This document shows, piece by piece, positions 31,685-41,901 of a stretch of 52,752 bases of DNA. The position numbers and the translations under genes are program-made. The number at the start of each line of letters is the position of its first letter. The first letter of the stretch is position 1. Below the pieces are notes generated by a model. That model searched no databases. It was not told the DNA's origin and worked only from the letters and a program-made list of their open reading frames with translations. Source of the DNA: an uncultured OM182 clade bacterium (GTDB lineage: Bacteria; Pseudomonadota; Gammaproteobacteria; Pseudomonadales; Azotimanducaceae); assembly GCA_905182025.1 (NCBI GenBank), contig CAJJAA010000001.1, positions 1 through 52,752 of the forward strand, in the 5' to 3' direction.

Positions 31685-33457
31685 ATGCGCAGCCACTACT
31701 GTGGTCAATTAAGAGAAACAGATATTGATTCCGAAGTCTCTCTTTGCGGTTGGGTTCATCGTCGTCGTGACCACGGCGGTGTAATATTTTTAGATGTTCG
31801 TGATCACACGGGTATCGTACAGGTCGTCTTTGATCCAGATACCGTTGATGCATTCGCGCTCGCGGATCAGGTTCGTAATGAGTTTGTTTTGAATATTAAA
31901 GGCCGGGTTCGCGCCCGTGATGCAGCGGTTGTTAATTCGAAAATGGCCACCGGCCAAATAGAAATGCTCGGTAAAGAATTAGAAATCCTCAACGCCTCTG
32001 AAACGCCTCCATTTCAATTAGATGAGCATTCGGAAGCGGGTGAAGATGTTCGGCTACGCTATCGCTATATCGATTTACGTAGGCCAGAAATGCAAGAACG
32101 TCTTCGACTTCGCTCCAAGGCATCGCATTTTGTTCGACGCTATCTAGAAGAGCTTGATTTTGTCGACATCGAAACGCCGATCCTTACCAAAGCGACACCT
32201 GAAGGTGCGCGTGACTATCTAGTGCCAAGTCGTACCCATCCCGGTGAGTTCTTCGCTTTGCCTCAATCGCCACAACTCTTTAAACAGTTGTTGATGGTTT
32301 CGGGATTCGATAAGTATTATCAGATCGCACGTTGTTTCCGTGATGAAGATCTAAGAGCGGACCGCCAGCCTGAATTTACGCAGATCGATATCGAAACAAC
32401 GTTTATGAGTGAACAAGAAATCATGGCGTTGAGTGAAGACATGATTAGAAAGTTGTTCAACGAACTGATCGACGTTGAATTAGGGGATTTTCCAACGATG
32501 ACCTACGCCGATGCGATGCAGTCCTACGGCAGTGACCGACCAGATCTGCGTTTTGACCTGCCACTTGTTGATGTGGCTGACTTGATGCGAGAGGTTGAGT
32601 TTAAGGTTTTTAGTGGACCCGCTAATGATGAAGGATCACGTGTTGCGGCGATTCGTTTAGAGCAAGGCGACAGACTGACTCGAAAGATGATCGATGGGTA
32701 CACAAAATTTGTCGGTGTTTACGGCGCTAGGGGACTGGCTTACATTAAAGTGAATGACATAGAAGCCGGGATTGAAGGATTACAATCACCGATTTTGAAG
32801 TTTTTACCTGATGATGTGGTACTTGCCATTCTTGAACGTGTTGGCGCTCAGAACAAAGATATTATTTTCTTTGGCGCGGATAAGACGAACGTTGTAAACG
32901 ACTCGTTGGGGGCGCTGCGGTCGAAATTAGCAGAGGATCTAGATCTTTACGAGAAGCAATGGGCGCCGGTTTGGATTGTCGATTTCCCTATGTTCGAAGG
33001 CGATGGAAAGGGTAATTGGAGTGCGGTGCACCATCCATTTACGCACCCGACGGGTAGTATTGACGACATGTTAGCAAACCCGGGTAAGACATTGTCCCGT
33101 GCCTACGACATGGTAGTGAACGGTCATGAGTTGGGCGGTGGTTCAATTCGTGTAAACAAGACCGAATTACAACAAAAAATATTTGAAGTGTTGAATTTGT
33201 CGGCGAGCGAAATTCAAATGAAATTTGGCTTCCTACTTGACGCGCTTAAGTACGGTGCGCCACCTCACGGAGGTTTAGCGTTTGGCCTTGATCGTATTGT
33301 TATGCTGTTGACAGGCACGCAGGCCATTAGGGATGTTATCGCATTTCCGAAAACCCAGACGGCCGCTTGTTTGCTTACCAGTGCGCCGAGTGAAGTTGAT
33401 GCAGGTCAGCTAAAAGATCTGAGCATCGCTGTTAACAAAGCGACTAAACAAAACTAG
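31685..33457 (+). CDS. aspS: Aspartyl-tRNA synthetase, probably non-discriminating
   Basis: The 590-residue bacterial-type enzyme has an N-terminal anticodon-binding OB fold, class II motifs ([26 protein letters not shown] and a C-terminal [11 protein letters not shown]) and the bacterial GAD insertion. Residue 30 is His in HRRRDHGG, as in the Pseudomonas aeruginosa enzyme (its H31), whereas discriminating E. coli AspRS has Leu there. This predicts charging of both tRNA-Asp and tRNA-Asn, with GatCAB completing Asn-tRNA. A GGGG ribosome site precedes the ATG. Confidence 0.95.
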   Translation: MRSHYCGQLRETDIDSEVSLCGWVHRRRDHGGVIFLDVRDHTGIVQVVFDPDTVDAFALADQVRNEFVLNIKGRVRARDAAVVNSKMATGQIEMLGKELEILNASETPPFQLDEHSEAGEDVRLRYRYIDLRRPEMQERLRLRSKASHFVRRYLEELDFVDIETPILTKATPEGARDYLVPSRTHPGEFFALPQSPQLFKQLLMVSGFDKYYQIARCFRDEDLRADRQPEFTQIDIETTFMSEQEIMALSEDMIRKLFNELIDVELGDFPTMTYADAMQSYGSDRPDLRFDLPLVDVADLMREVEFKVFSGPANDEGSRVAAIRLEQGDRLTRKMIDGYTKFVGVYGARGLAYIKVNDIEAGIEGLQSPILKFLPDDVVLAILERVGAQNKDIIFFGADKTNVVNDSLGALRSKLAEDLDLYEKQWAPVWIVDFPMFEGDGKGNWSAVHHPFTHPTGSIDDMLANPGKTLSRAYDMVVNGHELGGGSIRVNKTELQQKIFEVLNLSASEIQMKFGFLLDALKYGAPPHGGLAFGLDRIVMLLTGTQAIRDVIAFPKTQTAACLLTSAPSEVDAGQLKDLSIAVNKATKQN

Positions 33458-33474
33458 CACTGTGGAGATGGACC

Positions 33475-34215
33475 ATGGCAGGCCATAGTAAATGGAGCAA
33501 TATCAAGCATCGCAAAGCAGGGCAGGATGCGAAGCGCGCGAAGGTATTCACTAAGATCATTCGAGAGTTGCAAATTGCTGCGCGAGACGGCGGTGGTAGC
33601 GTCGAAGACAATCCGAGTCTTCGCACGCTAGTCGATAAAGCCAAAGCCGCGCAGATGCCTAAAGATACGATGGAGCGCGCGATCGCTCGTGGTGCCGGTG
33701 GTGAAGATGGCAACGAACTAACTAGCCTGTCCTATGAAGGCTATGGTCCGGGTGGCGTTGCATTCTTAGTTGAGACGGTTACGGATAATAAAAATAGAAT
33801 CGTTGCTGAAGTACGTCATGCTTTTGATCGTTTTGGCGGCAATTTGGGTACAACCGGCTCGGTCGCGTATCTCTTTGACAAAAAGGGTCAAATACTTTTC
33901 TCACCAGAATACGATGAAGACGTCATCCTTGAGGCTGCTCTGGAGGCTGGTGCCGACGATGTTGTCACGGAAGTGGATGGCTCTATTGAAGTTTTTACAA
34001 CGCCTGAAGAGTTTATGAACGTCAAAGAAGCGTTGATAGCGGCGGGGCACGAACCGGAAAACTCTGAAGTTGGCATGGTTCCGCAAACTTACAGCCTTCT
34101 AGATGCCGAGATGAGTGAAAAGGTCATGCGACTGATTGACCATTTGGATGATCTTGACGATGTGCAGAACGTCTACACAAATGCTGAATTCCCTGAAGAC
34201 TTCGTTCAAGAGTAA
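33475..34215 (+). CDS. yebC: YebC/PmpR family protein
   Basis: The 246-residue protein has the standard start [19 protein letters not shown] and the SYEGYGPGG segment. Members act as transcription regulators (PmpR) and, as shown for some, help ribosomes through proline stretches. It starts 17 bases after aspS, in the same order as in Pseudomonas, with a GGAG ribosome site. It is followed by a 181-base gap before ruvC. Confidence 0.95.
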   Translation: MAGHSKWSNIKHRKAGQDAKRAKVFTKIIRELQIAARDGGGSVEDNPSLRTLVDKAKAAQMPKDTMERAIARGAGGEDGNELTSLSYEGYGPGGVAFLVETVTDNKNRIVAEVRHAFDRFGGNLGTTGSVAYLFDKKGQILFSPEYDEDVILEAALEAGADDVVTEVDGSIEVFTTPEEFMNVKEALIAAGHEPENSEVGMVPQTYSLLDAEMSEKVMRLIDHLDDLDDVQNVYTNAEFPEDFVQE

Positions 34216-34396
34216 AATGAGCCTTTGCCTATGTTAGACTTTTTCCGGTAGCGCGATGATCGCGGTTTAGGGATATGGCGCGCGAGGATGGCGTAGCCTT
34301 AGAACTTAACATTAGGATCTCGAAAAATGGAACGCTAAAAGCGTATCTTCAGATCTAGGGTGCTAAAGCTATGTTGTTAACGCTACGGGGAAAACC

Positions 34397-34930
34397 ATGG
34401 CAATCATATTGGGCATAGATCCCGGCTCCCGAGTGACGGGGTACGGTGTTATTGAAACACAGGGTTCAAATCAAACCTATGTTGATAGTGGGTGCATCAG
34501 AACCAAAGATAAAGCCAGTCTGGCAGAAAAACTCCTCGAGATTCACAGCGGCGTGGTTGAACTCATTTCCAGATATAAGCCGGATGAGTTCGCGATTGAG
34601 AAAATCTTCATGGCGCGAAGTGCCGATTCTGCTCTGAAGTTGGGGCATGCCCGTGGTGTCGCATTGTTAGCCGCGGCGAGTGGTGAGCTACCCATCTATG
34701 AGTATGAGGCGCGAAAAGTGAAGCAAGCTGTTGTTGGAAAAGGGTCTGCGAGTAAAGAGCAGGTCCAGCATATGGTTCAAACGCTGCTTAAAATACCGGG
34801 TAAACCTCAGTCAGATGCTGCTGATGCGCTGGCAATAGCCATATGCCACATCAACACACAACATAACCTTGTGCGAATGGCTGGTGCGAACCAGTTCCGT
34901 CGCGGTAGATTAGTGAATAACGACTTATGA
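34397..34930 (+). CDS. ruvC: Holliday junction endonuclease RuvC
   Basis: The 177-residue nuclease resolves Holliday junctions after RuvAB migration. The acidic active site is present: D7 in [13 protein letters not shown] in AIEKIFMA (about 67), and the pair of Asp in [11 protein letters not shown] near 140. A GGGGA ribosome site lies before the ATG. The stop overlaps the ruvA start by four bases (ATGA). Confidence 0.96.
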   Translation: MAIILGIDPGSRVTGYGVIETQGSNQTYVDSGCIRTKDKASLAEKLLEIHSGVVELISRYKPDEFAIEKIFMARSADSALKLGHARGVALLAAASGELPIYEYEARKVKQAVVGKGSASKEQVQHMVQTLLKIPGKPQSDAADALAIAICHINTQHNLVRMAGANQFRRGRLVNNDL

Positions 34931-35508
34931 TCGGAAGAATTCGTGGCACGATAATTGAGAAGACTCCCAACCTGGTGCTGGTTGATGTGGCCGGGGTTGG
35001 TTATGAGCTTGAGATACCTCTGTCTACCTTCTATGAGTTAGGTCCGCTCGATGAGAGTGTTATTCTGCACACGCAGATGGTCGTTCGAGAAGACGCCCAG
35101 CTGCTTTACGGGTTTAAAACGCTTGAGGAGCGGGAAATGTTCCGTTCCTTGGTGAAAGTGAATGGCGTTGGACCGAAGTTGGCGATCACAATATTATCTG
35201 GCGTCAGTGCGAGTGACTTCGTGCGTTGTGTTTTAGACGGCGACGTTAAATCTTTGGTTGCGTTACCCGGTGTGGGTAAGAAAACGGCAGAAAGACTGAT
35301 CGTGGAAATGAAGGATCGAATGCCGAAGGCAGAATCACTGCCCCTAGGCTCATTGTCGCCTCTGCAGGGTCATCTCTCCGATGCCGAGTCTGCTCTAGTT
35401 CAATTAGGGTTCAAACCCCAGGATGCGAGCCGCGCGCTTGCCGCTGTCGACGCAGCCGATAAGTCCGTCGAAGACCTCATTAGGGACGCCCTTAAGCAAT
35501 TGTCATAA
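34927..35508 (+). CDS. ruvA: Holliday junction DNA helicase subunit RuvA
   Basis: The 193-residue protein binds four-way junctions and loads RuvB. It has the N-terminal OB fold ([15 protein letters not shown]), the two helix-hairpin-helix motifs ([18 protein letters not shown] and [19 protein letters not shown]) and a C-terminal RuvB-contact domain (about 145-193). It overlaps ruvC by four bases. Confidence 0.96.
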   Translation: MIGRIRGTIIEKTPNLVLVDVAGVGYELEIPLSTFYELGPLDESVILHTQMVVREDAQLLYGFKTLEEREMFRSLVKVNGVGPKLAITILSGVSASDFVRCVLDGDVKSLVALPGVGKKTAERLIVEMKDRMPKAESLPLGSLSPLQGHLSDAESALVQLGFKPQDASRALAAVDAADKSVEDLIRDALKQLS

Positions 35509-35644
35509 CACGACATGTTGAAGACCTCCCTTATTCTTTGTGAATACTTGGCGAATGTCTGCTGCGAATTCCTCGTGGTTTTATGGCAAACTGCATCACA
35601 ACCATCACCCTTTTTCTACCGTTCACTTAAAGCAAGCTAACAAG

Positions 35645-36664
35645 ATGATTGAATCCGACAGTCTCGTGACGCCAGAACCAAAACCCCAAGAAACTTCGCA
35701 AGATTGGGCTATTCGGCCGAAATCCTTTGCCGAATATGGCGGACAACCTCAGGTGAGTGAGCAGATGAATATTTTCATCGACGCCGCACGCAACCGTAAC
35801 GAATCCTTAGACCATACGCTCATCTTTGGTCCACCCGGTCTCGGAAAGACAACATTAGCGAATATCATTGCTTATGAGATGGATGTGCAAATTCGTTCAA
35901 CCTCGGGGCCTGTCATTGAAAAAAAGGGTGACCTTGTTGCAGCGCTGACAAGCCTTGAAGAAGGCGATGTACTATTTATTGATGAAATTCATCGCTTGTC
36001 GCCGGCGGTCGAAGAGGTGCTCTATCCTGCTATGGAAGATCATCAAGTTGATATCATCATAGGAGAAGGGCCTGCTGCTCGTTCAATCAAACTCGATTTG
36101 CCCCGGTTTACCTTGGTGGGCGCCACCACACGCAGCGGTTTGTTGACTTCACCACTTCGGGATCGATTTGGTATTGTGCAGCGACTCGAGTTTTATTCCG
36201 TCGATGATTTGGCAAAAATAGTAAAGCGGTCAGCCGCGCTTCTTGGGGTTGCTACCGATAGTGATGGCGCCAGAGAAGTTGCGAAGCGAGCTCGTGGAAC
36301 GCCGCGAATTGCTAATCGTTTGCTTCGGCGCGTTAGAGATTATGCTGAAGTTAAAGGACAGGGGATTATTGACCAACAAATTGCAGATAAAGCACTGGAT
36401 CTATTGAAAGTTGATGTACATGGTTTTGAACAAATGGATCGCCGCTTGTTATTGGCGTTGATAGAGAAGTTTGATGGCGGACCTGTCGGTGTTGATAGTC
36501 TTGCAGCCGCCATTAGTGAGGAAAAAGATACCATTGAAGATGTTTACGAGCCCTTCCTTATTCAACAAGGGTTTATGATGCGAACACCGCGTGGTCGAGT
36601 GGCGACGCGACATGCGTATCAATATTTTGGTCTTAAACAGAAACAAGATGAGACTAATAACTAA
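35645..36664 (+). CDS. ruvB: Holliday junction DNA helicase motor RuvB
   Basis: The AAA+ motor drives branch migration. Walker [14 protein letters not shown], Walker B FIDEIHRL and the sensor TTRSGLL are present, with the winged-helix C-terminal domain (GRVATRHAY). The start at the ATG at 35645 gives 339 residues beginning MIESDSLV, matching the normal RuvB start. The frame is open upstream to 35540, but those 35 residues are not family-like. A stop-rich repeat follows its end. Confidence 0.95.
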   Translation: MIESDSLVTPEPKPQETSQDWAIRPKSFAEYGGQPQVSEQMNIFIDAARNRNESLDHTLIFGPPGLGKTTLANIIAYEMDVQIRSTSGPVIEKKGDLVAALTSLEEGDVLFIDEIHRLSPAVEEVLYPAMEDHQVDIIIGEGPAARSIKLDLPRFTLVGATTRSGLLTSPLRDRFGIVQRLEFYSVDDLAKIVKRSAALLGVATDSDGAREVAKRARGTPRIANRLLRRVRDYAEVKGQGIIDQQIADKALDLLKVDVHGFEQMDRRLLLALIEKFDGGPVGVDSLAAAISEEKDTIEDVYEPFLIQQGFMMRTPRGRVATRHAYQYFGLKQKQDETNN

Positions 36665-36724
36665 GCTTAATAACTAAGCTCGATAACTAGCTCGATAACT
36701 AGCTCGATAAATAAGTTTAATAAT
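36657..36724. repeat. Stop-rich 12/13-base tandem repeat after ruvB
   Basis: About five units of 12 or 13 bases built on TAACTAGCTCGA or TAACTAAGCTTAA follow each other from the last ruvB codons onward. The two central copies are identical. Each unit contains closely spaced TAA/TAG in different frames, so the stretch stops translation in every frame. Confidence 0.85.
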
Positions 36725-36746
36725 CAAAATTAGTCACTAATTTTGA
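36724..36746. other. AT-rich perfect hairpin between ruvB and tolQ
   Basis: TCAAAATTAG (36724-36733) pairs fully with CTAATTTTGA (36737-36746) over a three-base loop. No T-run follows. It could be a weak terminator, an mRNA 3' stabiliser or a protein site at the position where ybgC is found in related gene orders. Confidence 0.55.
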
Positions 36747-36795
36747 CAAGTAAGCCACAAACGACCTGCAACGATGACATGAGAGAGTACCTAAA

Positions 36796-37470
36796 TTGAC
36801 TGAGCAGCTTTCGATAATTGACCTAATGTTAAATGCGACCGTGACGGTACAGATCGTCATGGGGATACTGATGTTGGCATCAATGGCATCCTGGGTGATG
36901 ATTTTTCAGAGGGGATTTTCTCTGTCTCACATTAAGCGTGATTCAGCAGCGTTCGAAGATGAGTTTTGGTCAGGAAAAGATCTGCGTAAAATTTACCTTG
37001 AGCTTGAGGAACATGAGGGTGAGTTAATCGGCATGGAGCACATTTTTCATGAAGGCTTCAAAGAATTTACTCGGCTCAGGCAGCAGAAAGATACCGACGC
37101 GGATCGCATCATGCAAAATGTTCAACGATCCATGCGCGTTGCTATGTCGCGGGAAGAGGAACGTTTGGAAATGCATCTGGCATTTCTTGCGACTGTAGGT
37201 TCAACAAGTCCTTACATAGGCTTGTTCGGTACAGTCTGGGGCATCATGAATTCGTTTCGAAGCCTGGCCACTGTGCAACAGGCAAGCCTGTCAATTGTTG
37301 CGCCGGGTATATCGGAGGCGCTTATTGCAACGGCAATGGGCTTGTTCGCCGCGATTCCAGCCGTCATCGCCTATAACCGATTTTCTGCGCAGGTGGAGAT
37401 AATCATGAATCGTCTTGAAGCATTCACGGATGAATTCAGCGGTATTCTCTCTCGTGCTATTCACGATTAA
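36796..37470 (+). CDS. tolQ: Tol-Pal system proton channel subunit TolQ
   Basis: The 224-residue inner-membrane protein forms the proton-driven motor with TolR. Three helices are visible (about 16-37, 130-155 and 165-195), with the conserved VGSTSPYIGLFGTVWGIM and ALIATAMGLFAAIPAVIAYN segments. The start is a TTG at 36796 with a GAGAG site upstream. It is the first gene of the tolQRAB-pal-cpoB set. Confidence 0.95.
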   Translation: MTEQLSIIDLMLNATVTVQIVMGILMLASMASWVMIFQRGFSLSHIKRDSAAFEDEFWSGKDLRKIYLELEEHEGELIGMEHIFHEGFKEFTRLRQQKDTDADRIMQNVQRSMRVAMSREEERLEMHLAFLATVGSTSPYIGLFGTVWGIMNSFRSLATVQQASLSIVAPGISEALIATAMGLFAAIPAVIAYNRFSAQVEIIMNRLEAFTDEFSGILSRAIHD

Positions 37471-37484
37471 GCGGATCAAACTCG

Positions 37485-37916
37485 ATGGCTAAAGTAAGCA
37501 GACGAAGACCGATGGCAGAAATCAATGTTGTACCTTACATTGATGTGATGTTGGTATTGCTCGTGATATTCATGGTTACTGCACCCATGTTGACCCAGGG
37601 TATTGTTGTTGATCTTCCGGAAGCAAACTTGGGGCCGCTGGATATTGATGAGAACGAAACGACTCTTGTTGTTTCCATTAAGGCCGACGGCAGTTACTAC
37701 ATCAATGTTGGAGAAGATGAAGAGGCCGTGCCACTTGCCAAAATTGAAGCGCAGGCAAAAAAAATTATTGCTGCAAATCCCAAAATCAAGGTTCTGGTTG
37801 AAGGCGATCGCAATCTTGACTATGGAACGGTGATTAACTTGATGAATATTCTGCAGACTGCAGGGGCTGCGTCGGTAGGTTTGATCACTGAACCGCCACA
37901 ATCGACCAACCAATAA
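37485..37916 (+). CDS. tolR: Tol-Pal system protein TolR
   Basis: The 143-residue protein has one N-terminal membrane helix with the proton-carrying Asp in INVVPYIDVMLVLLVIFMVT (D at about 23) and a periplasmic ExbD-like domain (VLVEGDRNLDYGTVINLM). It works with TolQ to energise TolA. The gene ends within a 12-base repeat. Confidence 0.95.
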   Translation: MAKVSRRRPMAEINVVPYIDVMLVLLVIFMVTAPMLTQGIVVDLPEANLGPLDIDENETTLVVSIKADGSYYINVGEDEEAVPLAKIEAQAKKIIAANPKIKVLVEGDRNLDYGTVINLMNILQTAGAASVGLITEPPQSTNQ

Positions 37917-37939
37917 ACCGACCAATAGACCAACCAATC
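37904..37939. repeat. 12-base tandem repeat across the tolR stop
   Basis: GACCAACCAATA, AACCGACCAATA and GACCAACCAATC start at 37904, 37916 and 37928. The first unit holds the tolR stop codon; the others fill the gap to tolA. Confidence 0.85.
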
Positions 37940-37972
37940 TAATGACGAGAAACGCGCCAAGCATATTGTCAC

Positions 37973-38755
37973 ATGAACGCAATTAGCACTTACAGTCTGC
38001 CAATTTTGCTTGCCCTGGTTGTTCATGCCGGCATTGCCGCGTTGGTTATGATGAATTTTGAGTCAAAAGAGCTTCCTTCGGCAGTGGACGTCGAGCCTTA
38101 TTACATTGAGGCGTCGGTTGTTGACAAAAATCCCCATACGGTCAAGAAAGAACAGAAAAAACAGAAAAAACAGAAAGCACAGAATGCGAAGGCATCACGA
38201 GATAAGGCGCGGCGATTGGCTAAAGCCGAAAAGGCCCGTCAGGACAAGATCAATCGAGATAAGTTAAATGCGGCCAAAATTAAGTCTGAAGCTTTAATTG
38301 AACAAGAACGGATTGATAAATCCGCAACAGCGCAAAGCTTTGCTGAGAATACAAATACGCAAGTTGAGGAACTTCGAGAGCAAGAACGGATCAAAATGGA
38401 AGATTCCTTGTCTTTGGCAATAATGGATGAGCAGGTTGGTATTCGAGCGGTTACTGATGATGAGAAGGCTATGGCCTTCGTTTCACAGATTCAACGCGAG
38501 ATAATTCAAAACTGGTCTAGACCACCGAGTGCGAGGAATGGCATGCAGGCGCTTTTGCGTGTTTATCTGGTTCCCACCGGTGAAGTGGTTAACGTTGTCT
38601 TAGAGCAGAGCAGTGGTAATGATGCCTTCGATCGATCTGCATTGCTGGCGGTTAGGAAAGCAGAACGTTTTGTCGTACCGACCCAGTCACGACAGTTCGA
38701 AAGAAATTTCCGAGAATTCGAAGTGTTATTTAGACCAGAGGATTTGCGTCTTTGA
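37973..38755 (+). CDS. tolA: Tol-Pal system protein TolA
   Basis: The 260-residue protein has an N-terminal anchor helix (about 7-27), a long Lys/Ala/Gln/Glu-rich periplasmic helix (about 55-140, including QKKQKKQKAQ made by 9-base repeats) and the globular TolA C-terminal domain that contacts TolB/Pal (IIQNWSRPPSARNGMQALL to the end). It transmits motor force to the outer membrane during division. The helical region is shorter than in E. coli. Confidence 0.93.
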   Translation: MNAISTYSLPILLALVVHAGIAALVMMNFESKELPSAVDVEPYYIEASVVDKNPHTVKKEQKKQKKQKAQNAKASRDKARRLAKAEKARQDKINRDKLNAAKIKSEALIEQERIDKSATAQSFAENTNTQVEELREQERIKMEDSLSLAIMDEQVGIRAVTDDEKAMAFVSQIQREIIQNWSRPPSARNGMQALLRVYLVPTGEVVNVVLEQSSGNDAFDRSALLAVRKAERFVVPTQSRQFERNFREFEVLFRPEDLRL

Positions 38756-38863
38756 CACGGCTGCTTGACATTTATACAGGCGACTTGGGTTTTGGGTCGA
38801 TACAGTTGGATATACCCGATGTACCGCTAGCGTGCGTGGGTGATATGGATGGTTATGGTGAGT

Positions 38864-40198
38864 ATGAGATTGTATAAGCGTGTGAGAGTTTCATTGGTAG
38901 CATTGCTGCTGTCGATTTTAGTGCCTATCAATGTTGCCGTGGCAGAGCTACGGATCGAAGTAACAAAAGGAGTCGATGATGCCGTTCGGGTTGCCGTCGT
39001 GCCTTTTTCACACAAAAACCGTGGCCGGCTGCCGCTGGATATTACGGAAGTCATCGATTTTGATCTAACGTTGAGTGGTCGATTCGAGACCTTGCCTACA
39101 TCACAAATGCTCAGTTTACCGAACGACTCCACCGAAGTGTTTAGTCGCGACTGGAGGCTGGTCAAGGTTGAGTATTTGGTTTTGGGCTACCTCGAATCAC
39201 GAGGTGACAAAGTTCAATTGCATTTCGAACTCTATAATGTGTTTAAACAATCTGTCGAAGTGAAACAAGTCATTGAGGGTAGTCGTGATGAACTTCGGGA
39301 CATGGCTCATTACGTCAGTGATGTTGTATTTGAGCAACTGACTGGCATTCAAGGGGCCTTTTCAACACAGATTATGTACGTCACAGCCTCGGGAGATGTG
39401 AATGTACAGGAATATCGCCTTAATATCGCAGATGCTGATGGCCAAAGAGTTCGGACTATTTTGGCGTCAAACGAGCCAATCCTTTCGGCTTCATGGGCGC
39501 CTGACGGTAAAAAAGTGGCGTATGTTTCCTTCGAGCGGGATAGGCGGCCGGCAATTTATATAAAGAATTTGGTCACAGGCGCAAGGCAACAAATTACTGA
39601 TTATCCAGGTCTCAATAGTGCTCCAGCATTCTCGCCGGATGGTAAACAACTCGCGATGGTGCTTTCAAAGGATGGCAGTCCAGATATCTATGTGCTTGAC
39701 TTAGCGTCGAGGAAACTGCGGCGAATAACGCGGCATTATGGTATCGATACAGAGCCCGCCTGGACACCGGACGGCAAATCGATTGTTTTTACGAGTGATC
39801 GTGGAGGAAAACCACAGATTTATTCAATGCCTTTAGTTAACCTCAAAATTGAGAGGCTGACATTTGAGGGTGATTATAATGCAAAGGCGAGTATGTTGGC
39901 GGATGGCAGCGGCCTTATTATGGTGCACCGTAGTGAGGGGGTTTTCCATATAGCGATGCTGGATCTGAATAGAGGCCGTTTAAGGGTGCTTACAGAGACC
40001 TCGTTAGATGAATCGCCCAGTATCGCACCTAACGGGAGTATGCTAATTTACGCGACTCAAAAACGTGGAGAGGGTATACTGGCGGCGGTTTCCATCGATG
40101 GCGGCGTTAAGTTCGATTTGCCCTCTAGTGAGGGCAATGTCAGAGAGCCTGCATGGTCACCAATGAAAAGGAAGGTATTCACTCCAGTCGAAGGCTAA
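38864..40198 (+). CDS. tolB: Tol-Pal system beta-propeller protein TolB
   Basis: The periplasmic protein has an N-terminal signal (MRLYKRVRVSLVALLLSI to AVA), a TolB_N domain and a C-terminal six-bladed propeller with repeated WAPDGKKVAYVS, FSPDGKQLAMV and WTPDGKSIVFTS motifs. It shuttles between Pal and TolA. The start is uncertain: in-frame ATGs at 38849 and 38855 and a GTG at 38840 precede the chosen 38864, which gives a normal signal peptide and 444 residues. Confidence 0.93.
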   Translation: MRLYKRVRVSLVALLLSILVPINVAVAELRIEVTKGVDDAVRVAVVPFSHKNRGRLPLDITEVIDFDLTLSGRFETLPTSQMLSLPNDSTEVFSRDWRLVKVEYLVLGYLESRGDKVQLHFELYNVFKQSVEVKQVIEGSRDELRDMAHYVSDVVFEQLTGIQGAFSTQIMYVTASGDVNVQEYRLNIADADGQRVRTILASNEPILSASWAPDGKKVAYVSFERDRRPAIYIKNLVTGARQQITDYPGLNSAPAFSPDGKQLAMVLSKDGSPDIYVLDLASRKLRRITRHYGIDTEPAWTPDGKSIVFTSDRGGKPQIYSMPLVNLKIERLTFEGDYNAKASMLADGSGLIMVHRSEGVFHIAMLDLNRGRLRVLTETSLDESPSIAPNGSMLIYATQKRGEGILAAVSIDGGVKFDLPSSEGNVREPAWSPMKRKVFTPVEG

Positions 40199-40326
40199 AC
40201 AAGCCGATGATAGACACGAATATGGAGTATGAATTAAAAATTAGTGGCGTTTTGTGATCTGGGAACGTGAATTTGCCACTTAAATTGTGTTCTAATTCGA
40301 TTATTACATGCACATAGGAGCTAATC

Positions 40327-40890
40327 ATGGGAATAACTAAAATACGGAATATATTGGCAGTGAGCTTAACGGCATTGCTGCTTGTCGGCTGCGCTAGCGA
40401 TGAAACTGTCGACGAGACAGATATGGGACCCGATAGCGGTTCGATGACAACCGGTGAAGAGAACATGGCGCCTGCTGAAGAAACCATTGTTCAGCCTAAA
40501 AAACCAATGATTGATTCAAGTACAAATCGTATTACGATTTTTGACTTAGGTGATGCAGAAACACTAACAGGCGTATTCTACTTCGACTTCGACCAAGCGA
40601 TTGTTAAGCGATCTGGTCACGTAGAATTAGATAAGCACGCATCAGCGCTGATGTCTGAAAGAACACTGCGTGTTCGACTAGAGGGACATGCAGACGAACG
40701 TGGTACTCGTGAATACAACTTAGCATTGGGTGAACGACGCGCAAATGCTATTCGCGCCTACCTAGTGGCACAAGGTGTTTCAAGATCACAGATCGAAGTG
40801 ATCAGCTACGGTGAAGAAAAGCCTGAAGTTATGGGTACGGGCGAAAGCAACTGGGCGAGAAATCGTCGCGTTGAATTTTCATACCGGTAG
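40327..40890 (+). CDS. pal: Peptidoglycan-associated lipoprotein Pal
   Basis: The 187-residue lipoprotein has a signal ending in the lipobox LLVGC (Cys about 23), an acidic linker and an OmpA-type peptidoglycan-binding domain (FYFDFDQAIVKRSGHVELD, then LEGHADERGTREYNLALGERRA). It links the outer membrane to the wall and to TolB. An AGGAG ribosome site precedes the ATG. Confidence 0.96.
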   Translation: MGITKIRNILAVSLTALLLVGCASDETVDETDMGPDSGSMTTGEENMAPAEETIVQPKKPMIDSSTNRITIFDLGDAETLTGVFYFDFDQAIVKRSGHVELDKHASALMSERTLRVRLEGHADERGTREYNLALGERRANAIRAYLVAQGVSRSQIEVISYGEEKPEVMGTGESNWARNRRVEFSYR

Positions 40891-40928
40891 ACTCTTAAGT
40901 AAAACTTTAAACTGAATTGAGTTATTCC

Positions 40929-41732
40929 ATGAGTAATATCCGCTCGCAAATTCGAGCGTTCAATAGTGGTGTGATCGGTATGAGTCTTCTCATCCTCGCA
41001 CCATTTTTGTTTGCAGCGAATAACCCCATTGAAGTTTCTTCTCTTGAAACTCAATCACCTGAAATTCTGCCTTTTCAACCACCTGTAGATGATGGTCCGG
41101 CGACGGAGATAAGTGTCGGCGAAAGCCAGTACCAAATGCAGATCTTGCAGCAAGAAGTTCAGCAGTTGCGTGGTATTGTCGAAGAGTTATCTCATGCGTT
41201 GGACAGCTTGCGTGCGACTCAAGATGATCGCTATCTTGAACTGGACTCAAGACTCCAAGGGCTCGGCACAACAGTCGATCAAAATTCAGAGATTGAGTCG
41301 ACGGCGGGGACACTTCCACAAGACATTGGCTCAGCGGGTAGTGACGAAAAATCTTTATATGAATCGGCAATCGCGCTTATACAGAGTCGTCAGTACGATT
41401 TGGCAATTGAGAAGCTTCAAGCAGTGATTGATCAGTACCCTGATGGCAGTCTGACACCAAATGCATATTATTGGCTTGGTGAAGTTTATGCGGCCAAGCC
41501 TACGCCGGACTACGAAAATGCTAGGAAAGCGCTGGCTCAAGTGATTACTTATTTCCCGGAGAATCGGAAGGTGCCTGACGCGGCGTTCAAGTTAGGGAAG
41601 ATCTACCACTTGATGGGCGACTGTCAGCGGTCTGTTGAACTATTGAAGCAGGTAATCGATTCCCAGAAAGGAAAGTCTGTGTCGAAGTTAGCTGAAGCTT
41701 ATCTTCGAGACAATGTGGGAAATTGCGAATAA
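40929..41732 (+). CDS. cpoB: Cell division coordinator CpoB (YbgF)
   Basis: The 267-residue periplasmic protein has a signal peptide (about 1-33, ending LFAA), a coiled coil (QMQILQQEVQQLRGIVEEL) that forms the trimer, a linker and C-terminal TPR repeats (LYESAIALIQSRQYDLAIEK, then PNAYYWLGEVYAA). It coordinates peptidoglycan synthesis with Tol-driven constriction. The ATG at 40929 is preferred over the TTG four codons earlier. Confidence 0.92.
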   Translation: MSNIRSQIRAFNSGVIGMSLLILAPFLFAANNPIEVSSLETQSPEILPFQPPVDDGPATEISVGESQYQMQILQQEVQQLRGIVEELSHALDSLRATQDDRYLELDSRLQGLGTTVDQNSEIESTAGTLPQDIGSAGSDEKSLYESAIALIQSRQYDLAIEKLQAVIDQYPDGSLTPNAYYWLGEVYAAKPTPDYENARKALAQVITYFPENRKVPDAAFKLGKIYHLMGDCQRSVELLKQVIDSQKGKSVSKLAEAYLRDNVGNCE

Positions 41733-41901
41733 CGTTTAATTTGATCCCGTCTATGTGTTCTACCTCAAATTAGTAAATTAGTTAAAGAACAAAAACGATC
41801 GAACGCTCGCATCATGTTTAGTGTTGTTAAATAGCCTTTGATCAATCAAGGTAAGTAACCTACCCCAACGAATAGTTGTACTGCAGCAACAGGACCATGA
41901 C

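Noticed and set aside
34250..34264. Small palindrome CGCGATGATCGCG after yebC
   Set aside because: The odd-length dyad with a one-base centre cannot form a hairpin and has no further context.
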